DNA from: Gordonia sp049847105
GTDB lineage: Bacteria; Actinomycetota; Actinomycetes; Mycobacteriales; Mycobacteriaceae
NCBI RefSeq assembly: GCF_049847105.1
Contig: NZ_JBNCNS010000005.1
Coordinates: 372,001 to 436,000 of the forward strand
Length of the DNA stretch: 64,000 bases
Direction: 5' to 3'
Part shown: in pieces, positions 56,748 to 64,000 of the stretch
Numbering within the stretch: the first letter of the stretch is position 1
Layout of the letters: the number at the start of each line of letters is the position of its first letter
The notes under the pieces: model-generated
Seen by the model: only the letters and a program-made list of their open reading frames with translations
Told to the model about the DNA's origin: nothing
Databases searched by the model: none
Position numbers and translations under genes: made by a program

Positions 56748-58090
56748 CCGCTCCGACAACCGGTTCGATCCTGATCGCCGACGTCCGGCCCTACGGGGAG
56801 GGCGATCCGGTCGATGTCCTCGTCGTCGACGGTGAGATCACCGCGATCGGCACCGACCTGACCGTGCCAGAGGACGTCGACCGGGTCGATGGCGGCGGAG
56901 CCGTCCTGCTGCCCGGCTTCGTCGACCTGCACACCCATCTGCGCGAGCCCGGGCGCGAGGACACCGAGACCATCCGGTCCGGTTCGTCCGCCGCCGCGCT
57001 CGGCGGTTACACCGCCGTGTTCGCGATGGCCAACACCGACCCCGTCGCCGACAACGCGACCGTCACCGACAACGTCTGGCGGACCGGTCGCGAAGTCGGG
57101 CTGGTCGACGTCCACCCGGTCGGCGCAGTCACCGTCGGCCTCGCCGGTACGCAGCTCGCCGAGATGGGCATGATGGCCGCAGGCGCTGCGGGTGTGCGGA
57201 TGTTCAGCGACGACGGGAAATGCGTCGACGACCCGCTGCTCATGCGTCGCGCACTGGAATACGCGAAGGGCCTCGACGTCCTCATCGCGCAGCATGCCGA
57301 GGAACCGCGACTCACTGTCGGGGCGGTGGCCCACGAGGGCCCGAACGCCGCCCGGCTCGGGCTCAGCGGATGGCCCCGCGCCGCCGAGGAGTCCATCGTG
57401 ATCAGGGATGCGCTGCTCGCCAGGGATGCCGGCACCCGGGTCCACATCTGCCACGCCTCGACCGAGGGCACCGTCGAATTGCTGCGCTGGGCACGGGACC
57501 AGGGCATCGCGATCAGCGCCGAGGTGACGCCGCACCACCTGTTGCTCGACGACTCGCGCCTGCTCGGTGCCGGAAGCGGAGCAAGCGGGTCGAATTTCCC
57601 GGCCTATGACCCGGTGAACAAGGTCAATCCGCCGCTGCGGGAGGCGCGCGACAAGCTCGCACTCCGGCAGGCTCTCGCCGACGGCGTGATCGACTGTGTC
57701 GCCACCGATCACGCGCCGCACGCGGCCCAGGAGAAGGCCTGCGAGTTCGCCCAGGCCCGGCCCGGCATGCTGGGTCTGCAGACCGCGCTGCCGATCGTCG
57801 TCGAGACCATGGTGACGCCCGGCCTGCTCGACTGGCGTGGCGTCGCGCGCGTGATGAGTGAGCGGCCCGCGCAGATCGTCGGGCTGTCCGATCAGGGCCG
57901 TCCGATCGCCGTCGGCGAGCCCGGCAACCTCACGCTGGTCGACCCGGACACGTCCTGGATCGTCGACGGTGACGATCTGGCCAGCCTGTCGCGCAACACA
58001 CCGTACGAGGCGATGACGATGCCCGCCACCGTGACCACCACCGTCCTGCGCGGTGTGCTGACCGCGCGTGACGGCGAGGTCGTGCGATGA
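56744..58090 (+). CDS. pyrC: Dihydroorotase
   Basis: This zinc amidohydrolase closes carbamoyl aspartate to dihydroorotate. The 448-residue type I (long) dihydroorotase has the metal motif DLHTHLREPGREDTETI, further ligands in LIAQHAEEP and VHICHAST, and the Asp in CVATDHAPHA. The N-terminal domain starts at GILIADVRPYG-like residues, placing the GTG at 56744 as the start after GGAG; longer upstream frames lie within pyrB. It overlaps the next gene by four bases. Confidence 0.95.
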   Translation: MTAPTTGSILIADVRPYGEGDPVDVLVVDGEITAIGTDLTVPEDVDRVDGGGAVLLPGFVDLHTHLREPGREDTETIRSGSSAAALGGYTAVFAMANTDPVADNATVTDNVWRTGREVGLVDVHPVGAVTVGLAGTQLAEMGMMAAGAAGVRMFSDDGKCVDDPLLMRRALEYAKGLDVLIAQHAEEPRLTVGAVAHEGPNAARLGLSGWPRAAEESIVIRDALLARDAGTRVHICHASTEGTVELLRWARDQGIAISAEVTPHHLLLDDSRLLGAGSGASGSNFPAYDPVNKVNPPLREARDKLALRQALADGVIDCVATDHAPHAAQEKACEFAQARPGMLGLQTALPIVVETMVTPGLLDWRGVARVMSERPAQIVGLSDQGRPIAVGEPGNLTLVDPDTSWIVDGDDLASLSRNTPYEAMTMPATVTTTVLRGVLTARDGEVVR

Positions 58091-58641
58091 GCGGGCTCGA
58101 GGTCGTGGTGGTGCTGGTCGTGGTGCTCGTCTGGCTCGGTCTGATCGCACTCGTGCTGCGCGGCTGGCGAAACCGGGGGCGCCGCCAGGCCGACCTGATC
58201 GGCGTCCTGCCCACCGTCCCCGCCGAACTCCCGGCGCCCACACGTGGACCCGACACCGGCCTCTACGTCGGCAGCACCATCGCACCGAGCTGGCAGGACC
58301 GGGTCGCGGTGGGAGACATCGGCGACCGGGCCGCCGCCGAGATCTCCGCCTACCCCGAGGGAATCCTGATCGAACGGCAAGGTGCGTCCGGCATCTGGAT
58401 TCCGCGGCCGTCCATCACCGCGGTCCGCACCGAACGCGGTCTGGCAGGCAAGGTCATGACCGCCGACGGGGTCCTGGTGATCCGCTGGGTACTGCCCAGC
58501 GGCACCGAGATCGACTCCGGACTCCGGGCCGATGACAAGGCCATCTATCCGGGGTGGATCGCCGACCACGAGTCGGCCACGGCTGCGCCGGGTGGCGCCA
58601 CCGAGCCCGATGACGACAGTGAACAGAGGAAAGATCAATGA
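58087..58641 (+). CDS. Membrane protein of the pyr operon (Rv1382-like)
   Basis: This 184-residue protein has one N-terminal membrane segment (about 4-25), an Arg-rich stop-transfer and a soluble domain with beta-rich PH-like character (ISAYPEGILIERQGASGIWIPRPSITAVRTERG, then VLVIRWVLPSGTEIDSG). The last 20 residues are acidic. It overlaps both pyrC and carA by four bases, so it is fixed in the operon, as in mycobacteria (Rv1382, from memory). No pyrimidine-related motif is visible and the function is unknown. Confidence 0.82.
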   Translation: MSGLEVVVVLVVVLVWLGLIALVLRGWRNRGRRQADLIGVLPTVPAELPAPTRGPDTGLYVGSTIAPSWQDRVAVGDIGDRAAAEISAYPEGILIERQGASGIWIPRPSITAVRTERGLAGKVMTADGVLVIRWVLPSGTEIDSGLRADDKAIYPGWIADHESATAAPGGATEPDDDSEQRKDQ

Positions 58642-59810
58642 GCACAGCAGTTCTGGTGCTGGAGAACGGACAGGTCTTTCGTGGCCGGGAGTTCGGCGCG
58701 ACCGGCGAGACGCTCGGGGAAGCGGTGTTCTGCACCGCCATGACGGGCTATCAGGAGACCTTGACCGACCCGAGTTATCACCGCCAGATCGTGGTCGCCA
58801 CCGCGCCGCAGATCGGTAACACCGGCTGGAACGACGAGGACGGGGAGAGCACCGGAAGCGCCGGCAGCGATTCGGCCTCCGGGGACACCGGAAAGATCTG
58901 GGTCGCGGGTTATGCGGTGCGCAATCCCACCCGCCGGGTGTCGAACTGGCGTGCCACGACCTCACTCGAGGACGAGTTGCGACGGCAGGGGATCGTGGGG
59001 ATCTCCGGTATCGACACACGCACCGTCGTCCGGGTTCTCCGTGACCACGGGTCGATGCGCGCCGGGGTCTTCTCGGGTGCCGCCCTGTCGGCCGACGACG
59101 AACTCGTGGCCCGGGTGCGTGATCAGCCGGAGATGAAGGGTGCCGATCTCGCCGGCGAGGTCACCACCGATACCGGTTATGTGGTGGAACCCGCCGACGG
59201 CGAGACCCGATTCACGGTCGCGGCACTCGATCTCGGGATCAAGACCAACACGCCCAGGATGTTCGCCCAGCGTGGCGTCCGCGTCCACGTCCTGCCGTCG
59301 ACCATCGGTCTCGACGCGATCACCGAACTGCGGCCGGACGGCGTGTTCCTCTCGAACGGCCCGGGTGACCCCGCGACCGCCGATGCGATGGTCGAGCTGA
59401 CGCGCGGAATGCTCGGGGAGGGGTTGCCGCTCTTCGGGATCTGCTTCGGCAACCAGATCCTCGGCCGGGCGCTCGGACGGGACACGTACAAGATGAAGTT
59501 CGGCCACCGGGGCATCAACATCCCGGTTGTCGACCATGTCACCGGCAAGGTGTCGATCACCGCGCAGAACCATGGGTTCGCGCTGGAGGGCGAGGCCGGT
59601 GAGGAGTTCGACACGGACTTCGGGCGGGCGCGGGTCAGTCACGTGTGCGCGAACGACGGAACCGTCGAAGGCGTGGAACTGCTCTCCGGGCAGGCCTTCT
59701 CGGTTCAGTACCACCCCGAGGCCGCGGCCGGTCCGCATGACGCCGCGTACCTCTTCGACAAGTTCGTCACCCAACTCGAGGGTGACCCCGCAGATGGAAC
59801 GAGGGCCTGA
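58638..59810 (+). CDS. carA: Carbamoyl-phosphate synthase small subunit
   Basis: This glutamine amidotransferase supplies ammonia to CarB. The 390-residue protein has the N-terminal domain (LENGQVFRGREFGATGETLGE) and the class I glutaminase domain with the triad C269 (FGICFGNQIL), H359 and E361 (YHPEAAAGPHD). A Gly/Ser/Asp-rich insertion (about residues 67-88) interrupts the N-terminal domain after NTGWN and looks like a disordered loop. Both pyrimidine and arginine synthesis depend on it. The start is ATG 58638, with GAGGAAAG upstream. Confidence 0.97.
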   Translation: MSTAVLVLENGQVFRGREFGATGETLGEAVFCTAMTGYQETLTDPSYHRQIVVATAPQIGNTGWNDEDGESTGSAGSDSASGDTGKIWVAGYAVRNPTRRVSNWRATTSLEDELRRQGIVGISGIDTRTVVRVLRDHGSMRAGVFSGAALSADDELVARVRDQPEMKGADLAGEVTTDTGYVVEPADGETRFTVAALDLGIKTNTPRMFAQRGVRVHVLPSTIGLDAITELRPDGVFLSNGPGDPATADAMVELTRGMLGEGLPLFGICFGNQILGRALGRDTYKMKFGHRGINIPVVDHVTGKVSITAQNHGFALEGEAGEEFDTDFGRARVSHVCANDGTVEGVELLSGQAFSVQYHPEAAAGPHDAAYLFDKFVTQLEGDPADGTRA

Positions 59811-62800
59811 TGCCGCGCCGTACAGACATCTCCCACGTCCTGGTGATCGGCTCCGGCCCGATCGTGATCGGCCAGGCATGCGAGTTCGACTACTCCGGCA
59901 CCCAGGCGTGCCGGGTCCTGAAGGCCGAAGGCCTGCGGGTGAGTCTGGTCAACTCGAACCCGGCAACCATCATGACCGATCCGGAGTTCGCCGACGCCAC
60001 CTACATCGAGCCGATCACGGCCGAGTATGTCGAGAAGGTGATCGAGGCCGAGCGTGACGCAGGGCATCCGATCGACGCGGTGCTCGCGACCCTCGGTGGG
60101 CAGACGGCTCTCAACACCGCTGTCGCGCTGCATGATCGTGGCGCTCTGGAGAAGTACGACATCGAGTTGATCGGCGCCGACTTCGATGCCATCCAGCGTG
60201 GCGAGGACCGGCAGATGTTCAAGGACATCGTCGCGAAGGTGGGTGGCGAGAGTGCCCGCTCACGCGTGTGTCACACGATGGACGAGGCGTACGACACGGT
60301 CGCCGAGCTCGGCTATCCCGTCGTCGTGCGGCCGTCGTTCACCATGGGCGGGCTCGGTTCCGGCATGGCCTACGACCGCGACGACCTCGAGCGCATCGCC
60401 GGTGGCGGACTGGCGGCGTCGCCGACCGCCAACGTGCTCATCGAGGAATCCATCCTCGGCTGGAAGGAATACGAGCTCGAGCTGATGCGCGACAACCGCG
60501 ACAACGTGGTGGTCGTCTGCTCCATCGAGAACGTGGACCCGGTCGGTGTGCACACCGGTGACTCTGTCACGGTCGCGCCGGCGATGACCTTGACCGATCG
60601 CGAATACCAGATCATGCGCGACCTCTCCATCGACATCCTGCGCGAGGTCGGCGTGGACACCGGCGGTTGCAACATCCAGTTCGCACAGGACCCCAACGAC
60701 GGCCGCCTCGTGGTCATCGAGATGAACCCGCGTGTGTCCCGCTCATCGGCGCTGGCGTCGAAGGCGACGGGCTTCCCGATCGCGAAGATCGCCGCGAAAC
60801 TCGCCATCGGCTACAGCCTCGACGAGATCGTCAACGACATCACCAAGGAGACCCCGGCGTGTTTCGAGCCGACGCTCGATTATGTCGTCGTCAAGGCGCC
60901 CCGGTTCGCCTTCGAGAAGTTCCCCGGCGCCGATGACACCTTGACCACCACGATGAAGTCGGTGGGCGAGGCGATGTCACTGGGCCGTAGCTTCGCCGAG
61001 GCGCTGGGCAAGGTGATGCGGTCACTGGAGACCAAGGCCGCCGGATTCTGGACCGAGCCGAATCGCCCCGATCCCGCGACCATCGATCTCGATGGTCTGC
61101 TGGAGTCGCTGAAGACGCCCAAGGACGGGCGGCTCTACGGACTGATGCTGGCCTTCGAGGCCGGTGCCTCGGTGGAGCAACTCTACGAGGCGACCGCAAT
61201 CGACCCGTGGTTCCTGGCCGAGATCGGCGGTGTCGCTGCGCTCGGTGCCGAGCTCCGTGACGCCGACACGCTCGACGAGGCACTGTTGCGGGAGGCCAAG
61301 GGCTCCGGCTTCTCCGACCGCCAGATCGCCGCTCTGCGAGCCGATTTCGCCGACGAGGCGGCGGTGCGCGAGTTCCGGGTCAGCGCCGGCGTGCATCCGG
61401 TCTACAAGACCGTCGACACCTGCGCCGCGGAGTTCGAGGCGAAGACTCCCTACCACTACTCGACCTACGAGCTCGATCCCGCTGCGACCAGTGAGGTTGC
61501 GCCGCAGCCGGATCGCCCCAAGGTGCTGATCCTCGGGTCGGGGCCCAACCGCATCGGTCAGGGCATCGAGTTCGACTACTCGTGCGTGCATGCGGCACTC
61601 ACCCTGTCAGAGGCCGGGTACGAGACCGTGATGGTCAACTGCAACCCGGAGACGGTCTCCACCGACTACGACACGGCCGATCGCCTGTACTTCGAACCGT
61701 TGACGTTCGAGGACGTCCTCGAGGTCTACCGCGCGGAGTCGGAATCCGGCACCGTGGCGGGCGTCATCGTCCAGCTCGGCGGGCAGACGCCGCTGGGCCT
61801 GGCCCACCGCCTTGCGGCCGCCGGGGTCCCGATCGTCGGGACCAGCCCGGAGGCCATCGACCTCGCCGAGGACCGGGGTGAGTTCGGCAAGGTGCTCACC
61901 GCCGCCGGACTGCCCGCCCCGGCCTTCGGCACCGCGACCAGCTTCGACGAGGCGCGCGCGACCGCGGCGCGGATCGGCTACCCGGTACTGGTGCGTCCGT
62001 CGTATGTCCTGGGCGGTCGGGGCATGGAGATCGTGTACGACGAGAAGTCCTTGGAGGACTACATCTCCCGGGCCACCGAGTTGACGTCGGATCATCCCGT
62101 GCTGGTCGACCGCTTCCTCGAGGACGCCGTCGAGATCGACGTCGATGCATTATGCGACGGCGACGAGGTCTACATCGGCGGGGTGATGGAGCACATCGAG
62201 GAGGCCGGGATCCACTCCGGTGATTCCGCGTGCGCGTTGCCCCCGGTGACGCTCGGCCGATCGGATCTCGCGATGGTCCGTGCGTCCACCGAGGCGCTGG
62301 CCAAGGGCATCGGCGTACGCGGCCTGCTGAACGTGCAGTACGCGTTGAAGGATGACACGCTGTACGTCCTCGAGGCCAACCCGCGCGCCAGTCGCACCGT
62401 GCCCTTCGTCTCGAAGGCGACCGCGGTGTCCCTGGCGAAAGCGTGCGCGCGGGTCATGCTCGGCGAGTCGATCGCCGAGTTGCGCGGCCAAGGGCTGCTC
62501 GACGCCGTCGGCGACGGCGGTGAATCCCCAACGGACGCACCGATCTCGGTGAAGGAGGCGGTACTGCCTTTCAACCGATTCCGACGTCACGACGGCAGCG
62601 GTGTCGACTCACTGCTCAGTCCGGAGATGAAGTCGACCGGCGAGGTGATGGGCATCGATGCCGACTTCGGGCGCGCGTTCGCCAAGTCGCAGACCGCCGC
62701 CTACGGCTCGCTGCCCACCTCGGGGGCGATCTTCGTGTCCGTCGCCAACAAGGACAAGCGTGCGTTGATCTTCCCGGTCAAGCACATGGCCGATCTCGGG

Positions 62801-63145
62801 TTCGAGATCCTGGCCACCGAGGGGACCGCGGACGTGTTGCGGCGCAACGGCATCGAGTGCCGAACCGTGCGCAAGCACTTCGAGGCGCAGCCGGGGGAGC
62901 CGACCATCGTCGACATCATCCGTTCGGGTGCGGTCGCGATGGTGATCAACACCCCGTACGGCAACTCGGGTCCCCGGATCGACGGCTACGAGATCCGCAG
63001 CGCGGCCGTCTCGGTCAACATCCCGTGCATCACGACGGTTCAGGGCGCGAGCGCCGCGGTCCAGGGCATCGAGGCAGCGATGAACGGTCAGGTGAACGTC
63101 GAGTCGCTGCAGCGACGACACGCGGTGCTGGTGAACCGGCGGTGA
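59810..63145 (+). CDS. carB: Carbamoyl-phosphate synthase large subunit
   Basis: This enzyme makes carbamoyl phosphate from bicarbonate, ammonia and two ATP. The 1111-residue protein has two homologous ATP-grasp halves (first with VIGSGPIVIGQACEFDYSGTQ and FTMGGLGSGMAY; second with ILGSGPNRIGQGIEFDYSCVH and SYVLGGRGMEIVYD), an oligomerisation domain between and the C-terminal allosteric MGS-like domain (about 950-1090, LGFEILATEGTADVLRRNGIEC). ATG 59810 shares a base with the carA stop and it overlaps pyrF by four. Confidence 0.98.
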   Translation: MPRRTDISHVLVIGSGPIVIGQACEFDYSGTQACRVLKAEGLRVSLVNSNPATIMTDPEFADATYIEPITAEYVEKVIEAERDAGHPIDAVLATLGGQTALNTAVALHDRGALEKYDIELIGADFDAIQRGEDRQMFKDIVAKVGGESARSRVCHTMDEAYDTVAELGYPVVVRPSFTMGGLGSGMAYDRDDLERIAGGGLAASPTANVLIEESILGWKEYELELMRDNRDNVVVVCSIENVDPVGVHTGDSVTVAPAMTLTDREYQIMRDLSIDILREVGVDTGGCNIQFAQDPNDGRLVVIEMNPRVSRSSALASKATGFPIAKIAAKLAIGYSLDEIVNDITKETPACFEPTLDYVVVKAPRFAFEKFPGADDTLTTTMKSVGEAMSLGRSFAEALGKVMRSLETKAAGFWTEPNRPDPATIDLDGLLESLKTPKDGRLYGLMLAFEAGASVEQLYEATAIDPWFLAEIGGVAALGAELRDADTLDEALLREAKGSGFSDRQIAALRADFADEAAVREFRVSAGVHPVYKTVDTCAAEFEAKTPYHYSTYELDPAATSEVAPQPDRPKVLILGSGPNRIGQGIEFDYSCVHAALTLSEAGYETVMVNCNPETVSTDYDTADRLYFEPLTFEDVLEVYRAESESGTVAGVIVQLGGQTPLGLAHRLAAAGVPIVGTSPEAIDLAEDRGEFGKVLTAAGLPAPAFGTATSFDEARATAARIGYPVLVRPSYVLGGRGMEIVYDEKSLEDYISRATELTSDHPVLVDRFLEDAVEIDVDALCDGDEVYIGGVMEHIEEAGIHSGDSACALPPVTLGRSDLAMVRASTEALAKGIGVRGLLNVQYALKDDTLYVLEANPRASRTVPFVSKATAVSLAKACARVMLGESIAELRGQGLLDAVGDGGESPTDAPISVKEAVLPFNRFRRHDGSGVDSLLSPEMKSTGEVMGIDADFGRAFAKSQTAAYGSLPTSGAIFVSVANKDKRALIFPVKHMADLGFEILATEGTADVLRRNGIECRTVRKHFEAQPGEPTIVDIIRSGAVAMVINTPYGNSGPRIDGYEIRSAAVSVNIPCITTVQGASAAVQGIEAAMNGQVNVESLQRRHAVLVNRR

Positions 63146-63978
63146 CCACGGCCCCGGCGTCGGGATTCGCGACCCGCTACCTCGATGCGGTCGGGGAGCG
63201 TGGCCGCCTCTGTGCCGGCATCGACCCACACGCCGAACTGTTGGAGCAGTGGGGTCTGCCGGTCTCGGCGGACGGGTTGAGTCGTTTCGGCGACATCTGT
63301 GTGGAGGCCCTCGGACCGGTCGTGGCGGTGATCAAGCCGCAGGTGGCGTTCTTCGAGGTGTTCGGCGCGGCCGGATTCGGTGTGCTGGAACGGGTCATCC
63401 GGGGCTGCCAGGCGGCCGGGGCATTGGTGCTCGCCGACGCCAAGCGCGGAGACATCGGCTCCACGATGGCCGCGTACGCGACCGCGTGGCTCGACGACAG
63501 GTCGGCGCTGTGCGCAGACGCGGTCACGGTTTCGCCGTACCTCGGTTTCGGATCCCTCGCCCCGGCGGTCGATGCCGCTCGTGCCGGGGAGCGGGGCCTG
63601 TTCGTCCTGGCTCGGACTTCGAATCCCGAAGGCGCCTCGGTCCAACTCGCCGACGCCGATGGACGAGCCGTCGGACAGACCGTCGTCGACGATGCCGCCG
63701 CCGAGAACGTGGACGGCACAGGCACTGTCGGGCTGGTGGTGGGCGCCACTCGTGCGCACGGTCTCGACCTGGGCGCCCTGCGCGGGCCGATCCTCGCACC
63801 CGGCCTCGGTGCGCAGGGCGCGACGGCCGGCGATCTCCCCGAGGTGTTCGACGGTGCCGACACCGCGTGGTTGCTCCCGGCAAGCAGTCGAGCCGTCCTC
63901 CGCGCCGGCCCGGACATCGGAGCGCTCCGTGCGGCGGCGGAGCAGTCGCGGGACGACGTGGAATCGGCACTGCGCTGA
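63142..63978 (+). CDS. pyrF: Orotidine 5'-phosphate decarboxylase (type 2)
   Basis: This enzyme decarboxylates OMP to UMP, the last step of the pathway. The 278-residue protein has the type 2 signature VLADAKRGDIGSTM with the Asp-Lys-Asp charge network, VIKPQVAFFEVFG and FVLARTSNPEG. GTG 63142 overlaps the carB stop. The operon lacks pyrD and pyrE, which must lie elsewhere. Only 22 bases follow within the window. Confidence 0.96.
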   Translation: MTTAPASGFATRYLDAVGERGRLCAGIDPHAELLEQWGLPVSADGLSRFGDICVEALGPVVAVIKPQVAFFEVFGAAGFGVLERVIRGCQAAGALVLADAKRGDIGSTMAAYATAWLDDRSALCADAVTVSPYLGFGSLAPAVDAARAGERGLFVLARTSNPEGASVQLADADGRAVGQTVVDDAAAENVDGTGTVGLVVGATRAHGLDLGALRGPILAPGLGAQGATAGDLPEVFDGADTAWLLPASSRAVLRAGPDIGALRAAAEQSRDDVESALR

Positions 63979-64000
63979 CAGGTCACTGTTCGCCGGGCTG

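Overview
The window is GC-rich chromosomal DNA from a mycolic-acid actinobacterium (order Mycobacteriales). Gordonia is my best guess at genus, but that is an inference. Three things support the placement. It carries genes for phosphatidylinositol mannoside (PIM) synthesis (pgsA, patA, pimA). Its gene order tracks the Mycobacterium tuberculosis Rv2614c-Rv2533c backbone nearly gene for gene, judged from memory of that genome. It also has an actinobacterial LexA box at ruvC and a mycobacterial-type PyrR leader at pyrR. Almost everything is core genome; no insertion sequence, prophage, CRISPR array or rRNA was seen.

Layout. A tRNA-Val(CAC) lies at 226-297, followed by a sparse stretch, a membrane-anchored Cys-rich protein (minus strand) and a PGPGW membrane protein. 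From 2049 to 8054 thrS, a HIT hydrolase, pgsA, patA, pimA and a small membrane protein form a tight run. From 8203 to 13226 come pdxS, a PP2C phosphatase, a LuxR-type regulator, tesB, pdxT and yebC. A kinase-like gene with a degenerate P-loop (minus) faces ruvC-ruvA-ruvB, whose promoter carries an SOS box. Next are yajC-secD-secF, a lipoprotein binding protein, apt and relA. After these come a membrane cyclophilin (minus), a metallo-beta-lactamase-fold hydrolase with hisS, and a coupled peptidase pair (minus: DUF885 protein and zinc metallopeptidase).

From 30660 aspS leads to a three-gene, stop-start-overlapping operon (32622-39837): a 1158-residue transglutaminase/DUF2126 protein, a circularly permuted ATP-grasp/alpha-E fusion and a second transglutaminase. 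This is the least understood system in the window and looks like a peptide-ligating or protein-tagging pathway. It is preceded by nested inverted repeats and followed, on the opposite strand, by a possible 25-codon ORF in an otherwise gene-free gap. A phosphotransferase and rarA follow.

From 42816 come alaS-ruvX, mltG-aroE, a minimal A24 peptidase and aroC-aroK-aroB, closed by the one convincing intrinsic terminator. A B-4DMT membrane protein (minus) diverges from pepQ-efp-nusB. The window ends with the pyrimidine operon pyrR-pyrB-pyrC-(membrane protein)-carA-carB-pyrF, covering UMP synthesis except dihydroorotate dehydrogenase and orotate phosphoribosyltransferase.

Most genes are joined by 1-8 base stop-start overlaps, implying translational coupling. 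Several first genes have a TANNNT-like -10 hexamer only 6-7 bases before the start codon and no Shine-Dalgarno, as expected of leaderless transcripts.
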